From assembly GCF_024198255.1 (NCBI RefSeq), contig NZ_JAJVKW010000007.1, forward strand, positions 186,001-250,000: 64,000 nucleotides of DNA, given 5' to 3'. Of this stretch, positions 46,313 through 54,591 are shown one piece after another. Below the pieces are notes generated by a model, which saw only the letters and a list, made by a program, of their open reading frames with translations, did no database searches and was not told the DNA's origin. The first letter of the stretch is position 1. Each line of letters begins with the position of its first letter. Position numbers and translations under genes: made by a program. The stretch is from Myxococcus guangdongensis. GTDB taxonomy: Bacteria > Myxococcota > Myxococcia > Myxococcales > Myxococcaceae.

Positions 46313-47257
46313 ATGTCGAACCGTCCCGCGACGCTCGTGCTGTCAGGTGGTGGAGGCAAGGGCGCCTTCCAGGTCGGCGCCGAGCGGGTGCTGCGTGAGG
46401 TGCACGGCTTCCGCTGGGAGCGTGTCTTCGGTGTCTCCGTGGGCGCGTTCAACGGCGCCGTCATCGCCCAGCGCGAGTACGAGCGCCTGACGGACCTCTG
46501 GATGAACCTCCGTGAATCCGACGTGTACCGGCGAGTCCCGTGGCTCGTCGTCGCCCTGCGCATCGGCCTGCTCAACAAGCTGGGCCTCTACGACAACACC
46601 CCCTTGAGAGACCTCGTCGAGCGCAACCTCGCCGGACGTCCCTTCGCCATCCCCGCTCACGTGGGCCGCGTGTCGCTCACCTCCGGGCAGTACGAGCTGG
46701 TGTCGAGCGACGCGAGCGACTTCCTCTCCGCCGTCTGGCAGAGCGCGACCATGCCCGTCATCTGGGAGCCCATCGGCCCCCAGGCCATCGTCGACGGAGG
46801 ACTGCGCAACGTGACGCCGCTGGGCGACGCGCTCGGGTACTCGCCCACGGAGATCGTCGTCATCGCCTGTTCATCCTCGCGCATGGAGCCCATCCGCTAT
46901 CCCGCCAACATCCTGGATGTGGCCCGCCGCAGCCTCACGGACATCACCTTCAACGAAATCCTGATGAACGACGTGGATGTCTTCGTGCGCATCAATGACA
47001 TGGTGAGACAGGCCCACGAGCAGGGCACGGAGCTCCGCGCCCCCGACGGTCAGCCGTATGTCTATTGCCGCATCACCGTCATCGAGCCCACCGCGCCCAT
47101 GGGCGATACGCTCGACTTCTCGCCAGAGATGATTCGCATGCGCCTGCGCCACGGCGAGGACCGGGCCCGCGCGGTGATGCGGCCGACGGGCGTGGGCCCC
47201 GGGGAGCGCATGCCTCCGCGCATCGCCGCCCAACTCGAGCCCATCCTCCATTCCTGA
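46313..47257 (+). CDS. Patatin-like phospholipase
   Basis: A 314-residue serine lipase with a catalytic dyad. The oxyanion glycine loop is SGGGGKGAFQ near the N-terminus. The nucleophile is Ser42 in GVSVGAFNG (GxSxG) and the partner is Asp161 in VDGGLRN. No signal peptide is visible, so it acts in the cytoplasm or is exported in another way. Patatins hydrolyse phospholipid acyl chains. It is followed 76 bp later by a membrane protein gene on the same strand. Confidence 0.93.
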   Translation: MSNRPATLVLSGGGGKGAFQVGAERVLREVHGFRWERVFGVSVGAFNGAVIAQREYERLTDLWMNLRESDVYRRVPWLVVALRIGLLNKLGLYDNTPLRDLVERNLAGRPFAIPAHVGRVSLTSGQYELVSSDASDFLSAVWQSATMPVIWEPIGPQAIVDGGLRNVTPLGDALGYSPTEIVVIACSSSRMEPIRYPANILDVARRSLTDITFNEILMNDVDVFVRINDMVRQAHEQGTELRAPDGQPYVYCRITVIEPTAPMGDTLDFSPEMIRMRLRHGEDRARAVMRPTGVGPGERMPPRIAAQLEPILHS

Positions 47258-47333
47258 GCCTCCATTTTCGCGACGTGGGGGGCTCGCTACGATGCTTCCC
47301 GCCCTGGCTCAACCAGCGCGCGGGAGGAGCACC

Positions 47334-48110
47334 GTGGGTGAGGTTCAGCGAGGGGCGGTATCAGGACCTGGCGAGGAGGACTCCACGACCGAGCGGCTCG
47401 AAGCCCTGGTCCGCCGGGCGCAAGAAGCCTCGGAGGAGGAGCGAGGGCTGCTGGGCGAGGACATCAACACCCTGCTCCTCCAGTTGCCCTCCGCGCCCGA
47501 GCCCCAGCGCGGCGCGACGCTGGTGCGCTCCTTCCTGGATTCCCATGCCCTGGCGGGACTCGGCACGCCGGCGATGCCGTCGAACATCGCCGCCACCCAG
47601 GCGCTCCTGGGTCTGGGCTACCCCGACGCGCTCACCCTGACGCCCGAGGAGCTCGACTCCCTGCGCCAATGGCAGCGCCAGCGCTTCGCCGTCCCCTGGC
47701 TGGCCCTCCTCGTGACGTTGTTCGGGGTCATCCTCATCCAGGTCTTCATCCTGACCCTGGGGACGGACAACGCGCTCGTCATCCGCTTCAACGCGACGCT
47801 CCGGGCCCTGTCCGGCGAGCCTCCGGCGCCGCCCACCCTCATGGAGCTCCATGAGGAGTTCGTGCGGAACTCCGCCTACCGGTTCCTGTTCGCCCAGTTC
47901 GTCGCGGGAGCGGCGGCCTTCTTCTACACGGTGACCGCCGGTCGTCGAGGCGGGGGCCGGGTGCGCGCGCGCCGCGTCTTCCTGACGATGGCTGGGGTCG
48001 GGGCGGCCATGGCGCTGTTCCAACTCCCCGCGAATGGGTGGATCGCCGCCACCACCTTCACCGCCGCCGCCGGTGCCTTCATCTGCGCCGCAAACCTGAA
48101 GCCCACCTGA
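47334..48110 (+). CDS. Hypothetical membrane protein with three to four helices
   Basis: About 258 residues from a GTG that follows GGGAGGA. The N-terminal 110 residues are cytoplasmic and Glu/Leu-rich (TTERLEALVRRAQEASEEERG). One helix (VPWLALLVTLFGVILIQVFILTLG) is followed by a short loop and then two or three further helices (YRFLFAQFVAGAAAFFYTV, FLTMAGVGAAMALFQL, WIAATTFTAAAGAFICAA). The family is not recognised. It may share a transcript with the patatin gene upstream. Confidence 0.7.
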   Translation: MGEVQRGAVSGPGEEDSTTERLEALVRRAQEASEEERGLLGEDINTLLLQLPSAPEPQRGATLVRSFLDSHALAGLGTPAMPSNIAATQALLGLGYPDALTLTPEELDSLRQWQRQRFAVPWLALLVTLFGVILIQVFILTLGTDNALVIRFNATLRALSGEPPAPPTLMELHEEFVRNSAYRFLFAQFVAGAAAFFYTVTAGRRGGGRVRARRVFLTMAGVGAAMALFQLPANGWIAATTFTAAAGAFICAANLKPT

Positions 48111-48182
48111 AGGCGCGCGTGACCGTCGAGTCGTGACGTCTCTGTTGAAGTCTCCGTCGGACACCTGATGTACACGGTTTCC

Positions 48183-49394
48183 ATGACCATCAACTTGATG
48201 CGGTATCTGCCGCTTTCCCTTCTTCCCTTGATGTTGGGCTGTGGTACCCCCGCCGACGAGAAGCCCGCCGCGGTGCTGATGACGCGCGCCCAGGCCCTGA
48301 TGACGGGGACTCCGGCGTCCACGGGCGTGCTGGCGTTCCTCAACAGCCGCTCGACGACGGTGGCCGTGTTGGACAACGAGGTGCCGCTCAACCTGCTCAC
48401 CGCGCAGAACCTCGTCGCGTACCGCAACGGCCCCGACGGCATCGAGTACACGGCGGATGATCGCCACTTCGTCTCCATCGCGCAGGTGGACGCGGTTGCC
48501 CAGGTGGGCCCGGCCGCGCTGGAGGCGCTCGAGGCCTATGTCCGGGGCACCGGCCGCGTGGAGATGCCGCTGGACGAGCAGGTCGGCATCTTCCACGGCG
48601 TCGCCTTCAACCTCGCCGAGGCCCGCCGGGTCATCGCCGCCTCCAACACGGCGCCGCTCAACGTCCTGCAGGGCACCGTGGGCCTGAGCGCGGCCCAGGC
48701 GCAGGCCATCATCGACGCGCGCCGCATCGACCACCTGGTGGAGCTGTCCCGTCTGCCGTTCATGGACGGCGCGGGGCTCCAGGCGCTCAAGAACCACGTC
48801 GCGCTCGCGCCGGAAGGTGACCCTTGCACCGGGCCGAACACGTGTCAGGCGGGCCTGTCGTGCACGGGCCGGGCCTTCGGCGGTCCCATCGCCTACGGCC
48901 GCTGCCGCAACACGGCGTACGTGCCGGGCGACGGCGACAGCTGCTCCGTGCTGCGTCCGTGCTCCGCGGGCCTGACGTGCTCGGGGCCCCAGTCCGGCGC
49001 GGACGACGGGCTCTGCCGTCCGTCGTGGATGGCGGGCACGTTCACGAACCACGCGGACCTGTCGCTGCCGGCCTCGACGACGACGCCCTGGGTGTCCTCC
49101 GTGGGCGTGGTGGGGCTCGCGTCCGTGCCCGAGGACATCACCGTGGAGCTGGACCTGGTGCACGCCCAGCCGTCCAAGCTGGTCCTGACGCTGGTGGACC
49201 CGGGGGGTGAGACGGCCCTGCTGTGGGACGGCCCCAACGAGGGCGTGCCCCCGGCGCGCATCCCGGTGACGCGTGGCATCCCGCGCGACGGCATCATCAA
49301 CGGCCAGTGGCTGCTGCGCATCTCCAACCCCACGGGGCAGGGCAGCGGCACGCTGCGCTCCTGGTCCGTGAAGCTCACCAGTCGCTGGGACTGA
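48183..49394 (+). CDS. Lipoprotein with helix-hairpin-helix region and P-proprotein-like domain
   Basis: About 403 residues. The signal peptide ends in LPLMLGC, a lipobox. Two ComEA-like helix-hairpin-helix segments follow (VPLNLLTAQNLVAYRNGPDG and LNVLQGTVGLSAAQAQAIIDAR). A Cys-rich linker (about 220-285) comes next. The C-terminal domain (about 285-403) resembles a P/Homo B domain of proprotein convertases (LVLTLVDPGGETALLWDG, GQWLLRISNPTGQGSGTLRSWSV) without the protease. The role is unknown; the P domain suggests interaction with exported proteins. The start could also be 48168 or 48198. Confidence 0.8.
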   Translation: MTINLMRYLPLSLLPLMLGCGTPADEKPAAVLMTRAQALMTGTPASTGVLAFLNSRSTTVAVLDNEVPLNLLTAQNLVAYRNGPDGIEYTADDRHFVSIAQVDAVAQVGPAALEALEAYVRGTGRVEMPLDEQVGIFHGVAFNLAEARRVIAASNTAPLNVLQGTVGLSAAQAQAIIDARRIDHLVELSRLPFMDGAGLQALKNHVALAPEGDPCTGPNTCQAGLSCTGRAFGGPIAYGRCRNTAYVPGDGDSCSVLRPCSAGLTCSGPQSGADDGLCRPSWMAGTFTNHADLSLPASTTTPWVSSVGVVGLASVPEDITVELDLVHAQPSKLVLTLVDPGGETALLWDGPNEGVPPARIPVTRGIPRDGIINGQWLLRISNPTGQGSGTLRSWSVKLTSRWD

Positions 49395-49416
49395 AGTCGG
49401 CGGGAACCTTCGGGGC

Positions 49417-49440
49417 CGCGCGGGTGTCCACGCCCGCGCG
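49417..49440. terminator. Inverted repeat between convergent genes
   Basis: Perfect 8-bp arms CGCGCGGG and CCCGCGCG with an 8-nt loop, between the stops of the P-domain lipoprotein and the VTT membrane protein. Terminator-like, without a T-run. Confidence 0.55.
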
Positions 49441-49444
49441 CGCC

Positions 49445-50227
49445 TCAATACGTGGCAGGGACGCCGCCGCTCTTGGCCTGAGTGGCTGGCACCGCCGCGG
49501 CCGTCACGTTCCGCACGCCGGGAACCGTCGAATCCCCTCGCGCATCTGAAGGCGGTGAAGGGACTTCCGGAGCCTCATTGAGCTCCTTGTAGAAGCGACG
49601 GCCGATGAACACGCCCAGCACCAACGACAGGACGAGGCCCGCGGCGGACACCGCGGTCATCACCGTGCGGCCCTGGGCCAACCCGCTGCCGAACTGCGCG
49701 GTGAGGAAGGTGCCGGGGATGGTGCCGAGCATCACGCCGGCCACCGAGGGCCAGAAGCGCGCGCCACTGGCGGCCGCCGCGGCCAGCATCACGTCGGTGG
49801 GGCACAGCGGGTTGATGCACATGGTGAAGGAGAAGAGGAAGTCATTGCGCTTCGCCGCGCGCGCGAGCGCCGGGTACTTGCCTCCCGCCAGGCGCTTCAT
49901 CGGCCGGGTCCCCAGCTTGCGTGCCAGCACGAAGAGCAACATGGCGGCCAGGAAGCTGCCCGTTAGTGAATAGAGGGTCGCTGCGAGCGTCCCGAACATC
50001 ATTCCGCCCACGGCGGTCATGAGCTGCCCGGGCAGCAACGTCAGGGGACGTACGGCGAGGAAGGCGATGTATGCCAAAGGCGCTGCATCACCCAGTGGGG
50101 CCAGCAGATCCGAGAAGTGTCGCTGGTCGATGAAGTCCGGCCCCAAGAGCCGGAGCGTCAACAGTCCGCCCACGGACACGAGCATCGGGGCCAGGACCCG
50201 AAGCCATGTCTTCGCACCCTGCGCCAC
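49445..50227 (-). CDS. TVP38/TMEM64 (VTT-domain) membrane protein
   Basis: 260 residues from the GTG at 50227, which follows GGGGAGG. Five or six hydrophobic helices are present. The DedA/VTT (SNARE-associated) core is seen in LLPGQLMTAVGGMMFGTLAATLYSLTGS and FTMCINPLCPTDVMLAAAAAS, an R.(P/L)..P.D..(N/A)...G type loop. Relatives are lipid scramblases or transporters of the inner membrane. The C-terminal tail is Pro/Ser-rich and cytoplasmic. It diverges from the KGG-repeat gene. Confidence 0.88.
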   Translation of the reverse strand: MAQGAKTWLRVLAPMLVSVGGLLTLRLLGPDFIDQRHFSDLLAPLGDAAPLAYIAFLAVRPLTLLPGQLMTAVGGMMFGTLAATLYSLTGSFLAAMLLFVLARKLGTRPMKRLAGGKYPALARAAKRNDFLFSFTMCINPLCPTDVMLAAAAASGARFWPSVAGVMLGTIPGTFLTAQFGSGLAQGRTVMTAVSAAGLVLSLVLGVFIGRRFYKELNEAPEVPSPPSDARGDSTVPGVRNVTAAAVPATQAKSGGVPATY

Positions 50228-50539
50228 GCAACGCCTCCCCGCGGCACGAGAGCGCGCGCCGCGGGCATGAAAGTGAGAATCGGTTCGGGAATCGGCAATG
50301 CGGAGGGAATTGTTTTCAACAAGAGAGCGTCCTGCCGGGCATGCCTCCGCCGGGAAAGTAAGCAGGGCGAGCTTGACGAACCCTCCGGAATCATTGGGGT
50401 TTTGGTGTGGTGGGTCAGGCGAGAACGGCTGGCGGTGTACGGAGCTTGCTTGCATCGGGGCGCTTCCGTCCCAAGGTTTCAGGCAAGGGGCAATCGCGGT
50501 GAGGGATGGGGGCAGGCAGCCAAGAGAGGAGAGGGCGCA
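50228..50539. other. 312-bp divergent intergenic region
   Basis: Shared upstream region of the VTT membrane gene and the KGG-repeat gene. A short AT-richer patch lies at about 50306-50322. I see no gene and no binding site that I can name with support. Confidence 0.45.
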
Positions 50540-50995
50540 ATGTCGGACAAGGACAACAAGGGCAGCATGACGGTGGCCGAGGCGGGCCGTAAGGGTGGCG
50601 AGACGGTCCGGAACGAGCGAGGTCGCGAGTTCTACGAGACCATCGGCCGCAAGGGCGGAGCGACCGTGAAGGCGGAGCGAGGTCGCTCGTTCTACGAGGA
50701 GATTGGCCGCAAGGGCGGCGAGACGGTGAAGGCCGAGCGCGGCGCCAAGTTCTACGAGGAGATCGGCAAGAAGGGTGGCGACCGGGTCAAGGCCACCCGC
50801 GGGCCGAACTTCTACGAGGAGATTGGCCGCAAGGGTGGGCAGAAGGTGAAGAAGCTCATCGAAGAGGGCAAGCGCGCGGCCCGCGCGGCGATGGCGGCAC
50901 AGGAGGGCGGCGCCGCGGCGCCACAGCAGGAGGGCTCCACCACGCCTCCGGCGGCTCCTTCCGGTGAGACGGCGGGCCCCGGCCAGAACGAGTAG
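50540..50995 (+). CDS. KGG-repeat stress-type protein
   Basis: A 151-residue basic hydrophilic protein starting at the ATG after AGAGGAGAGGG. It contains five tandem copies of a 20-residue unit of the form RKGGETVKAERGRxFYEEIG (about residues 12-110), the KGG motif of the con-10/YciG general stress family. The tail is Ala/Pro/Gly-rich. Members are induced by stationary phase or desiccation in other organisms. The 60-bp repeats are regular in DNA as well. It stands alone between a divergent gene and the antiporter cluster. Confidence 0.88.
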   Translation: MSDKDNKGSMTVAEAGRKGGETVRNERGREFYETIGRKGGATVKAERGRSFYEEIGRKGGETVKAERGAKFYEEIGKKGGDRVKATRGPNFYEEIGRKGGQKVKKLIEEGKRAARAAMAAQEGGAAAPQQEGSTTPPAAPSGETAGPGQNE

Positions 50996-51033
50996 CGTGG
51001 CGAACAGCGCGCGGACCCGGTAAGACGGCCCGC

Positions 51034-51372
51034 GTGTACCTGGTCATCACGTTCCTCGAGCAGGTGGAAGGCACCGAGCGAGCCATCCGTCGGCTCCGGG
51101 AGTTTGGAATCCCGGAGCCGCTGGTGGTCCGAGCTCGCAGCGCGGCCGCGGCGCTGTCCGCCGAGGTCCCCGTGTTCGCGGGGCTTCGCAGTCTGGCCCT
51201 CGGCGCGGACGAGGACCGGGTGTTGTTGGTGAGCACGCTCCCCGGCGTCTCCGCCGAGGAGATGGAGCGGATGATCCAACGTGTCCAGCTGGAGATGGAC
51301 GCGGATGATCCCCCGATGGGCCGGCTGGTGGCCCTGCCGGTGATCGCCGCACCCACCCACCGGCGCTCGTGA
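51034..51372 (+). CDS. Small protein, possibly PII-like
   Basis: 112 residues from a GTG. The order of elements (YLVITFLEQVEGTERAIRRLREFGI, then VVRARSAAAALSAEVPVFAGL, then EDRVLLVSTL and a helix) resembles the beta-alpha-beta fold of PII-like regulators. No T-loop or nucleotide motif can be confirmed by eye. It lies 32 bp upstream of two antiporter genes on the same strand. PII-like proteins encoded beside Na+/H+ antiporters are known, so a role in gating the transporter is plausible (inference). Confidence 0.6.
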   Translation: MYLVITFLEQVEGTERAIRRLREFGIPEPLVVRARSAAAALSAEVPVFAGLRSLALGADEDRVLLVSTLPGVSAEEMERMIQRVQLEMDADDPPMGRLVALPVIAAPTHRRS

Positions 51373-51404
51373 CGAGCGGGGCGCGGCCGGTGTAAGCAAG
51401 CCCC

Positions 51405-52625
51405 GTGCAAGCGCTGCTCGTCTTCCTCGCCATCGCGGCGCTCTCCCTGCTGGCGTCGAGTCCGGCGCTGGACCCGGGGCGCTTCCCCGCGTTGGCGCGG
51501 CTGGCGGCGGGCGGCTTCCTCTTCTTGTTGTTCGGCGTGGTGTTGGGCCCCTCCATGGTGGGGGTGCTCTCCCCGGAGGACCTCCAGCTGATGCGCCCGG
51601 TGATGGCGCTCGGGCTGGGCACCGCGGGGGTCATCCTGGGGTTGAACCTGGAGCCGCGGCTGCTGCGGCTGTTGCCACGGCCCGTGTACGCGGCGGCGCT
51701 GGCGCACTCGGGCACGGCGTTCCTGTTCGTGGCGGTGCCGTTGGTGGTGCCGCTGGTGCTGACGTCGCGGCCCTCGGTGGTGGCGGCGGTGGGCGCGGCG
51801 TCGTTGCTGGGCGCGGCGGCGAGCCTGTCCTCCGGACACTTCGCGGTGCTGGCGTACCGGGGCGGGCGGATGGACCGGGCGCGGGGGCTGGGCGTGGCGC
51901 TCCTGACGATGCTCGACGATGCGCTGGGGCTGGCGGTGCTGGCGGTGGCGCTGGTGTTGGGCGCGGGCTCCAACCCGGGAGAGGGGCTGGGGTTGGTGTG
52001 CCTGGCCATGCTGCTGGGCGTCCTGTGCGGCGCGCTGCTGGCGTTCCTGACCCACGCGATGAACGACCTGGCGGAGCTAACCACGGTGACGTTGGGCATG
52101 GTGGCGCTCGTGGGCGGCGCGGCGGCGTACCTGCGGGTGTCCGCGCTGCTGGCGGGCGTGGCGTGTGGGGCGACGCTCGCGCTGGTGGGCGGGCGCACGG
52201 TGGAGCGGGTGGCGCGCGCGCTGGGGCGGGTGGAGCGGCCGGTGTTCCTGGTGGTGGTGTTCCTGGTGGGCAGCGGGCTGTACACGCGCGACTGGGCGGC
52301 CTGGGCGCTGGTGCCGGGCTTCGTGGGGCTGCGCTTCCTGGGGAAGGTGGTGGGGGGACGGCTGACGCAGCGGCTGGCGAGGGGCGTGTTGGAGCTGCCG
52401 CCCCGGGTGGGCTACGCGCTCATCGCGCAGGGCGGGCTCGCGCTGTGTCTGGTGGCCGAGTACGAGTTCCTGGTGCCGGGCACGCTGGCGCGTCGGGTGC
52501 TGGACGTGGTGGTGGTGGGCGCGGTGGTGAACGAGCTGCTCGCGGGGCCAGCCTTCCGACAGGTCCTCCCGCCACCGCCTCCGCGTGAGCCTCCGGCGTC
52601 CGCGGGCGTGGGGGTGGCGACATGA
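51405..52625 (+). CDS. Cation:proton antiporter (CPA2-type), first of pair
   Basis: A 406-residue membrane protein starting at GTG 51405, with about 12 hydrophobic helices. The hydrophobic pattern and the central segments (LLGAAASLSSGHFAVLAYRGGRMDRARG, LLTMLDDALGLAVLAVAL) fit the Na+/H+ exchanger fold, where LDDALGL is at the place of the ion-binding acidic residues. There is no TrkA or NAD domain. The C-terminus is short and Pro-rich. Its stop overlaps the start of the second antiporter (4 bp). Confidence 0.88.
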   Translation: MQALLVFLAIAALSLLASSPALDPGRFPALARLAAGGFLFLLFGVVLGPSMVGVLSPEDLQLMRPVMALGLGTAGVILGLNLEPRLLRLLPRPVYAAALAHSGTAFLFVAVPLVVPLVLTSRPSVVAAVGAASLLGAAASLSSGHFAVLAYRGGRMDRARGLGVALLTMLDDALGLAVLAVALVLGAGSNPGEGLGLVCLAMLLGVLCGALLAFLTHAMNDLAELTTVTLGMVALVGGAAAYLRVSALLAGVACGATLALVGGRTVERVARALGRVERPVFLVVVFLVGSGLYTRDWAAWALVPGFVGLRFLGKVVGGRLTQRLARGVLELPPRVGYALIAQGGLALCLVAEYEFLVPGTLARRVLDVVVVGAVVNELLAGPAFRQVLPPPPPREPPASAGVGVAT

Positions 52626-53920
52626 AGGGCGCGGTGGTGCGGCTGCTGCTGTTGGTGGGTCTGCTGGCCATCATCAGCCGCGCCCAGGTGCTGCGCGAGG
52701 ACGCGGGCACGCCGGTGACGCTGGCGGCCGGAGCGCTGCTGCTGTGCGGTCTGTTCGCGGGCAAGGTGGCCAAGGGGTTGGGACTGCCCCGGCTCACGGG
52801 CTACCTGCTGGTGGGCGTGGCGGTGGGGCCGTATGCGCTGGGCTTCATCCCGGGCGAGGGCGTCAAGGGGTTGGACCTGGTGAAGGGGCTGGCGGTGAGC
52901 CTCATCGCGCTGGTGGCGGGCACGGAGCTGCGGCTGGGGCTCATCCGCCGCGTGGGCGCGAGGGTGGCGCTCCTGTGCGCCGCGGTGTGCGGCGTGACCT
53001 TCACCGTCTGCCTCGCGGCGACGTTCGCGCTCAAGCCGGTGTTGCCGTTCCTGGCGCCCATGACGTGGCAGCAGGCGTTGGCGGTGAGCGCGCTGGTGTC
53101 CACGGTGGTGGTGTCGTTCTCGCCCACGGTGACCATCGCCATCGTCCAGGAGACGAGCGCGAAGGGCTCGTTCACCGAGTTCCTGATGGCGCTGGTCATC
53201 ATCGGCGACTTGTTCGTCATGGTGGCCTTCGCGCTGGCGGCCGGCCTGACGCGGGCGAGCTTCGGCGGCGGGCTGGACGTGACGGGCCTGCTGAGCGGGG
53301 TGGGGTGGGAGCTGTTCGGCTCGGTGGTGGTGGGTGGGGTGCTCGCGCTGGTGATGCTCCTCTACATGCGGGGAGTGAAGCAGGAGCTGCCGCTGTTCCT
53401 GGTGGGGCTGTCCTTCGCGGCGGCGGAGGGTGGCACGCGGCTGCACCTGTCCCCGCTGCTGGTGTCGCTGGCGGCGGGCGCGCTCATCGCCAACCTGGAT
53501 GAGCGCGAGGGCGAGCGCATCCACCACGCCATCCAACGCGCGGGCCTGCCGGTGTTCGCGCTCTTCTTCGCGGCGGCCGGCGCGGGGTTGAAGCTGGACG
53601 CGTTGATGACGGTGGGGCCGGCGGCGCTGTTGTTGGTGGTGCTGCGGGGGCTGGCCATCTGGTTCGCCTGTCGACGTTTCGCGCCCGCCGATGACCCGCG
53701 ACTGAAGCAGTACCTGTGGATGGGGCTCATCTCGCAGGCGGGCGTGACGTTCGGCCTGGCGGCGCTGGTGTCGCGCACGTTCCCGACGTTCGGTCCCCAG
53801 GTGGAGGTGCTCATCGTCGCGATGATCACCGCGCACGAACTGGTGGGGCCGGTGTTGACGCGACGTGCACTGACGGCCAGTGGAGAAGTCAGGACGGACG
53901 AGGCACAGGCAACCGCGTAG
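52622..53920 (+). CDS. Cation:proton antiporter (CPA2-type), second of pair
   Basis: A 432-residue protein with about 12 membrane helices, from the same superfamily as its upstream neighbour but only distantly similar to it. Helix-rich blocks include LTGYLLVGVAVGPYALGFIPG, the first-helix region typical of CPA2 exchangers, and FLMALVIIGDLFVMVAFALA, with an acidic residue in the transport core. LFFAAAGAGLKLDAL is a late conserved helix. Translational coupling to the first antiporter suggests that the two work together, perhaps as a heteromer (inference). Confidence 0.9.
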   Translation: MKGAVVRLLLLVGLLAIISRAQVLREDAGTPVTLAAGALLLCGLFAGKVAKGLGLPRLTGYLLVGVAVGPYALGFIPGEGVKGLDLVKGLAVSLIALVAGTELRLGLIRRVGARVALLCAAVCGVTFTVCLAATFALKPVLPFLAPMTWQQALAVSALVSTVVVSFSPTVTIAIVQETSAKGSFTEFLMALVIIGDLFVMVAFALAAGLTRASFGGGLDVTGLLSGVGWELFGSVVVGGVLALVMLLYMRGVKQELPLFLVGLSFAAAEGGTRLHLSPLLVSLAAGALIANLDEREGERIHHAIQRAGLPVFALFFAAAGAGLKLDALMTVGPAALLLVVLRGLAIWFACRRFAPADDPRLKQYLWMGLISQAGVTFGLAALVSRTFPTFGPQVEVLIVAMITAHELVGPVLTRRALTASGEVRTDEAQATA

Positions 53921-53955
53921 GCTCCAGGGCCGCACGCAGGAGGGATACACGAATC

Positions 53956-54567
53956 ATGGCCGCACCCATCCTCGAGGTGGACATGGAGCACCCGTCACCG
54001 CGCCACATCCAGCGCGCGGTGGAGGTGCTCGAGCGCGGCGGGCTCATCGCCTATCCGACGGACACGTACTACGGCATGGGCTGTGATCTGGGCTCGAAGA
54101 AGGCCATCGAGCGGCTCTACCAGCTCAAGGGACGCGACAAGAAGAAGCCGCTGTCCTTCCTGTGCCCGGACCTGTCGGACGTGGCCCGTTATGCTCACGT
54201 CAGCAATTTCGCGTATCGGACGATGAAGGGGCTCACTCCAGGTGCGTTCACCTTCATCCTCGAGGCGACGCGGCTGGTGCCCGATTTGATGATGTCGAAA
54301 CAGAAACAGGTGGGTATCCGGGTCCCGGATGCCCCCCTGGCGCGCGAGCTGGCGCGTGCGCTCGGGCGCCCTCTGGTGACGACGTCGGTGAGCAATACGG
54401 ACGGTGAGCCGCTCACGGACGCTCGGGAGATCAAGGACGCGTTCGGCCACGGGCTGGAGCTCATCCTCGACGGGGGCGTGACATTGAACGAACCGTCGAC
54501 GGTGGTTTCACTCATCGGCGATACGCTTGAAATCCTCAGGCAGGGCAAGGGTAGGCTGGAGGACTGA
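53956..54567 (+). CDS. L-threonylcarbamoyladenylate synthase (Sua5/YciO/YrdC family)
   Basis: 203 residues, the single YrdC domain without a Sua5 extension. Signatures are GGLIAYPTDTYYGMGCD, KKPLSFLCPDLSDVARYA, GAFTFILEA, QKQVGIRVPDAP and PLVTTSVSNTDGEP. The family makes threonylcarbamoyl-AMP for the t6A37 modification of ANN-decoding tRNAs. The KGRDKKKPLSF block and the length lie near YciO, a subgroup of less certain function. It follows the antiporters by 35 bp. Confidence 0.92.
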   Translation: MAAPILEVDMEHPSPRHIQRAVEVLERGGLIAYPTDTYYGMGCDLGSKKAIERLYQLKGRDKKKPLSFLCPDLSDVARYAHVSNFAYRTMKGLTPGAFTFILEATRLVPDLMMSKQKQVGIRVPDAPLARELARALGRPLVTTSVSNTDGEPLTDAREIKDAFGHGLELILDGGVTLNEPSTVVSLIGDTLEILRQGKGRLED

Positions 54568-54591
54568 AACTCGAACAAGAGGGGGGCCGCC

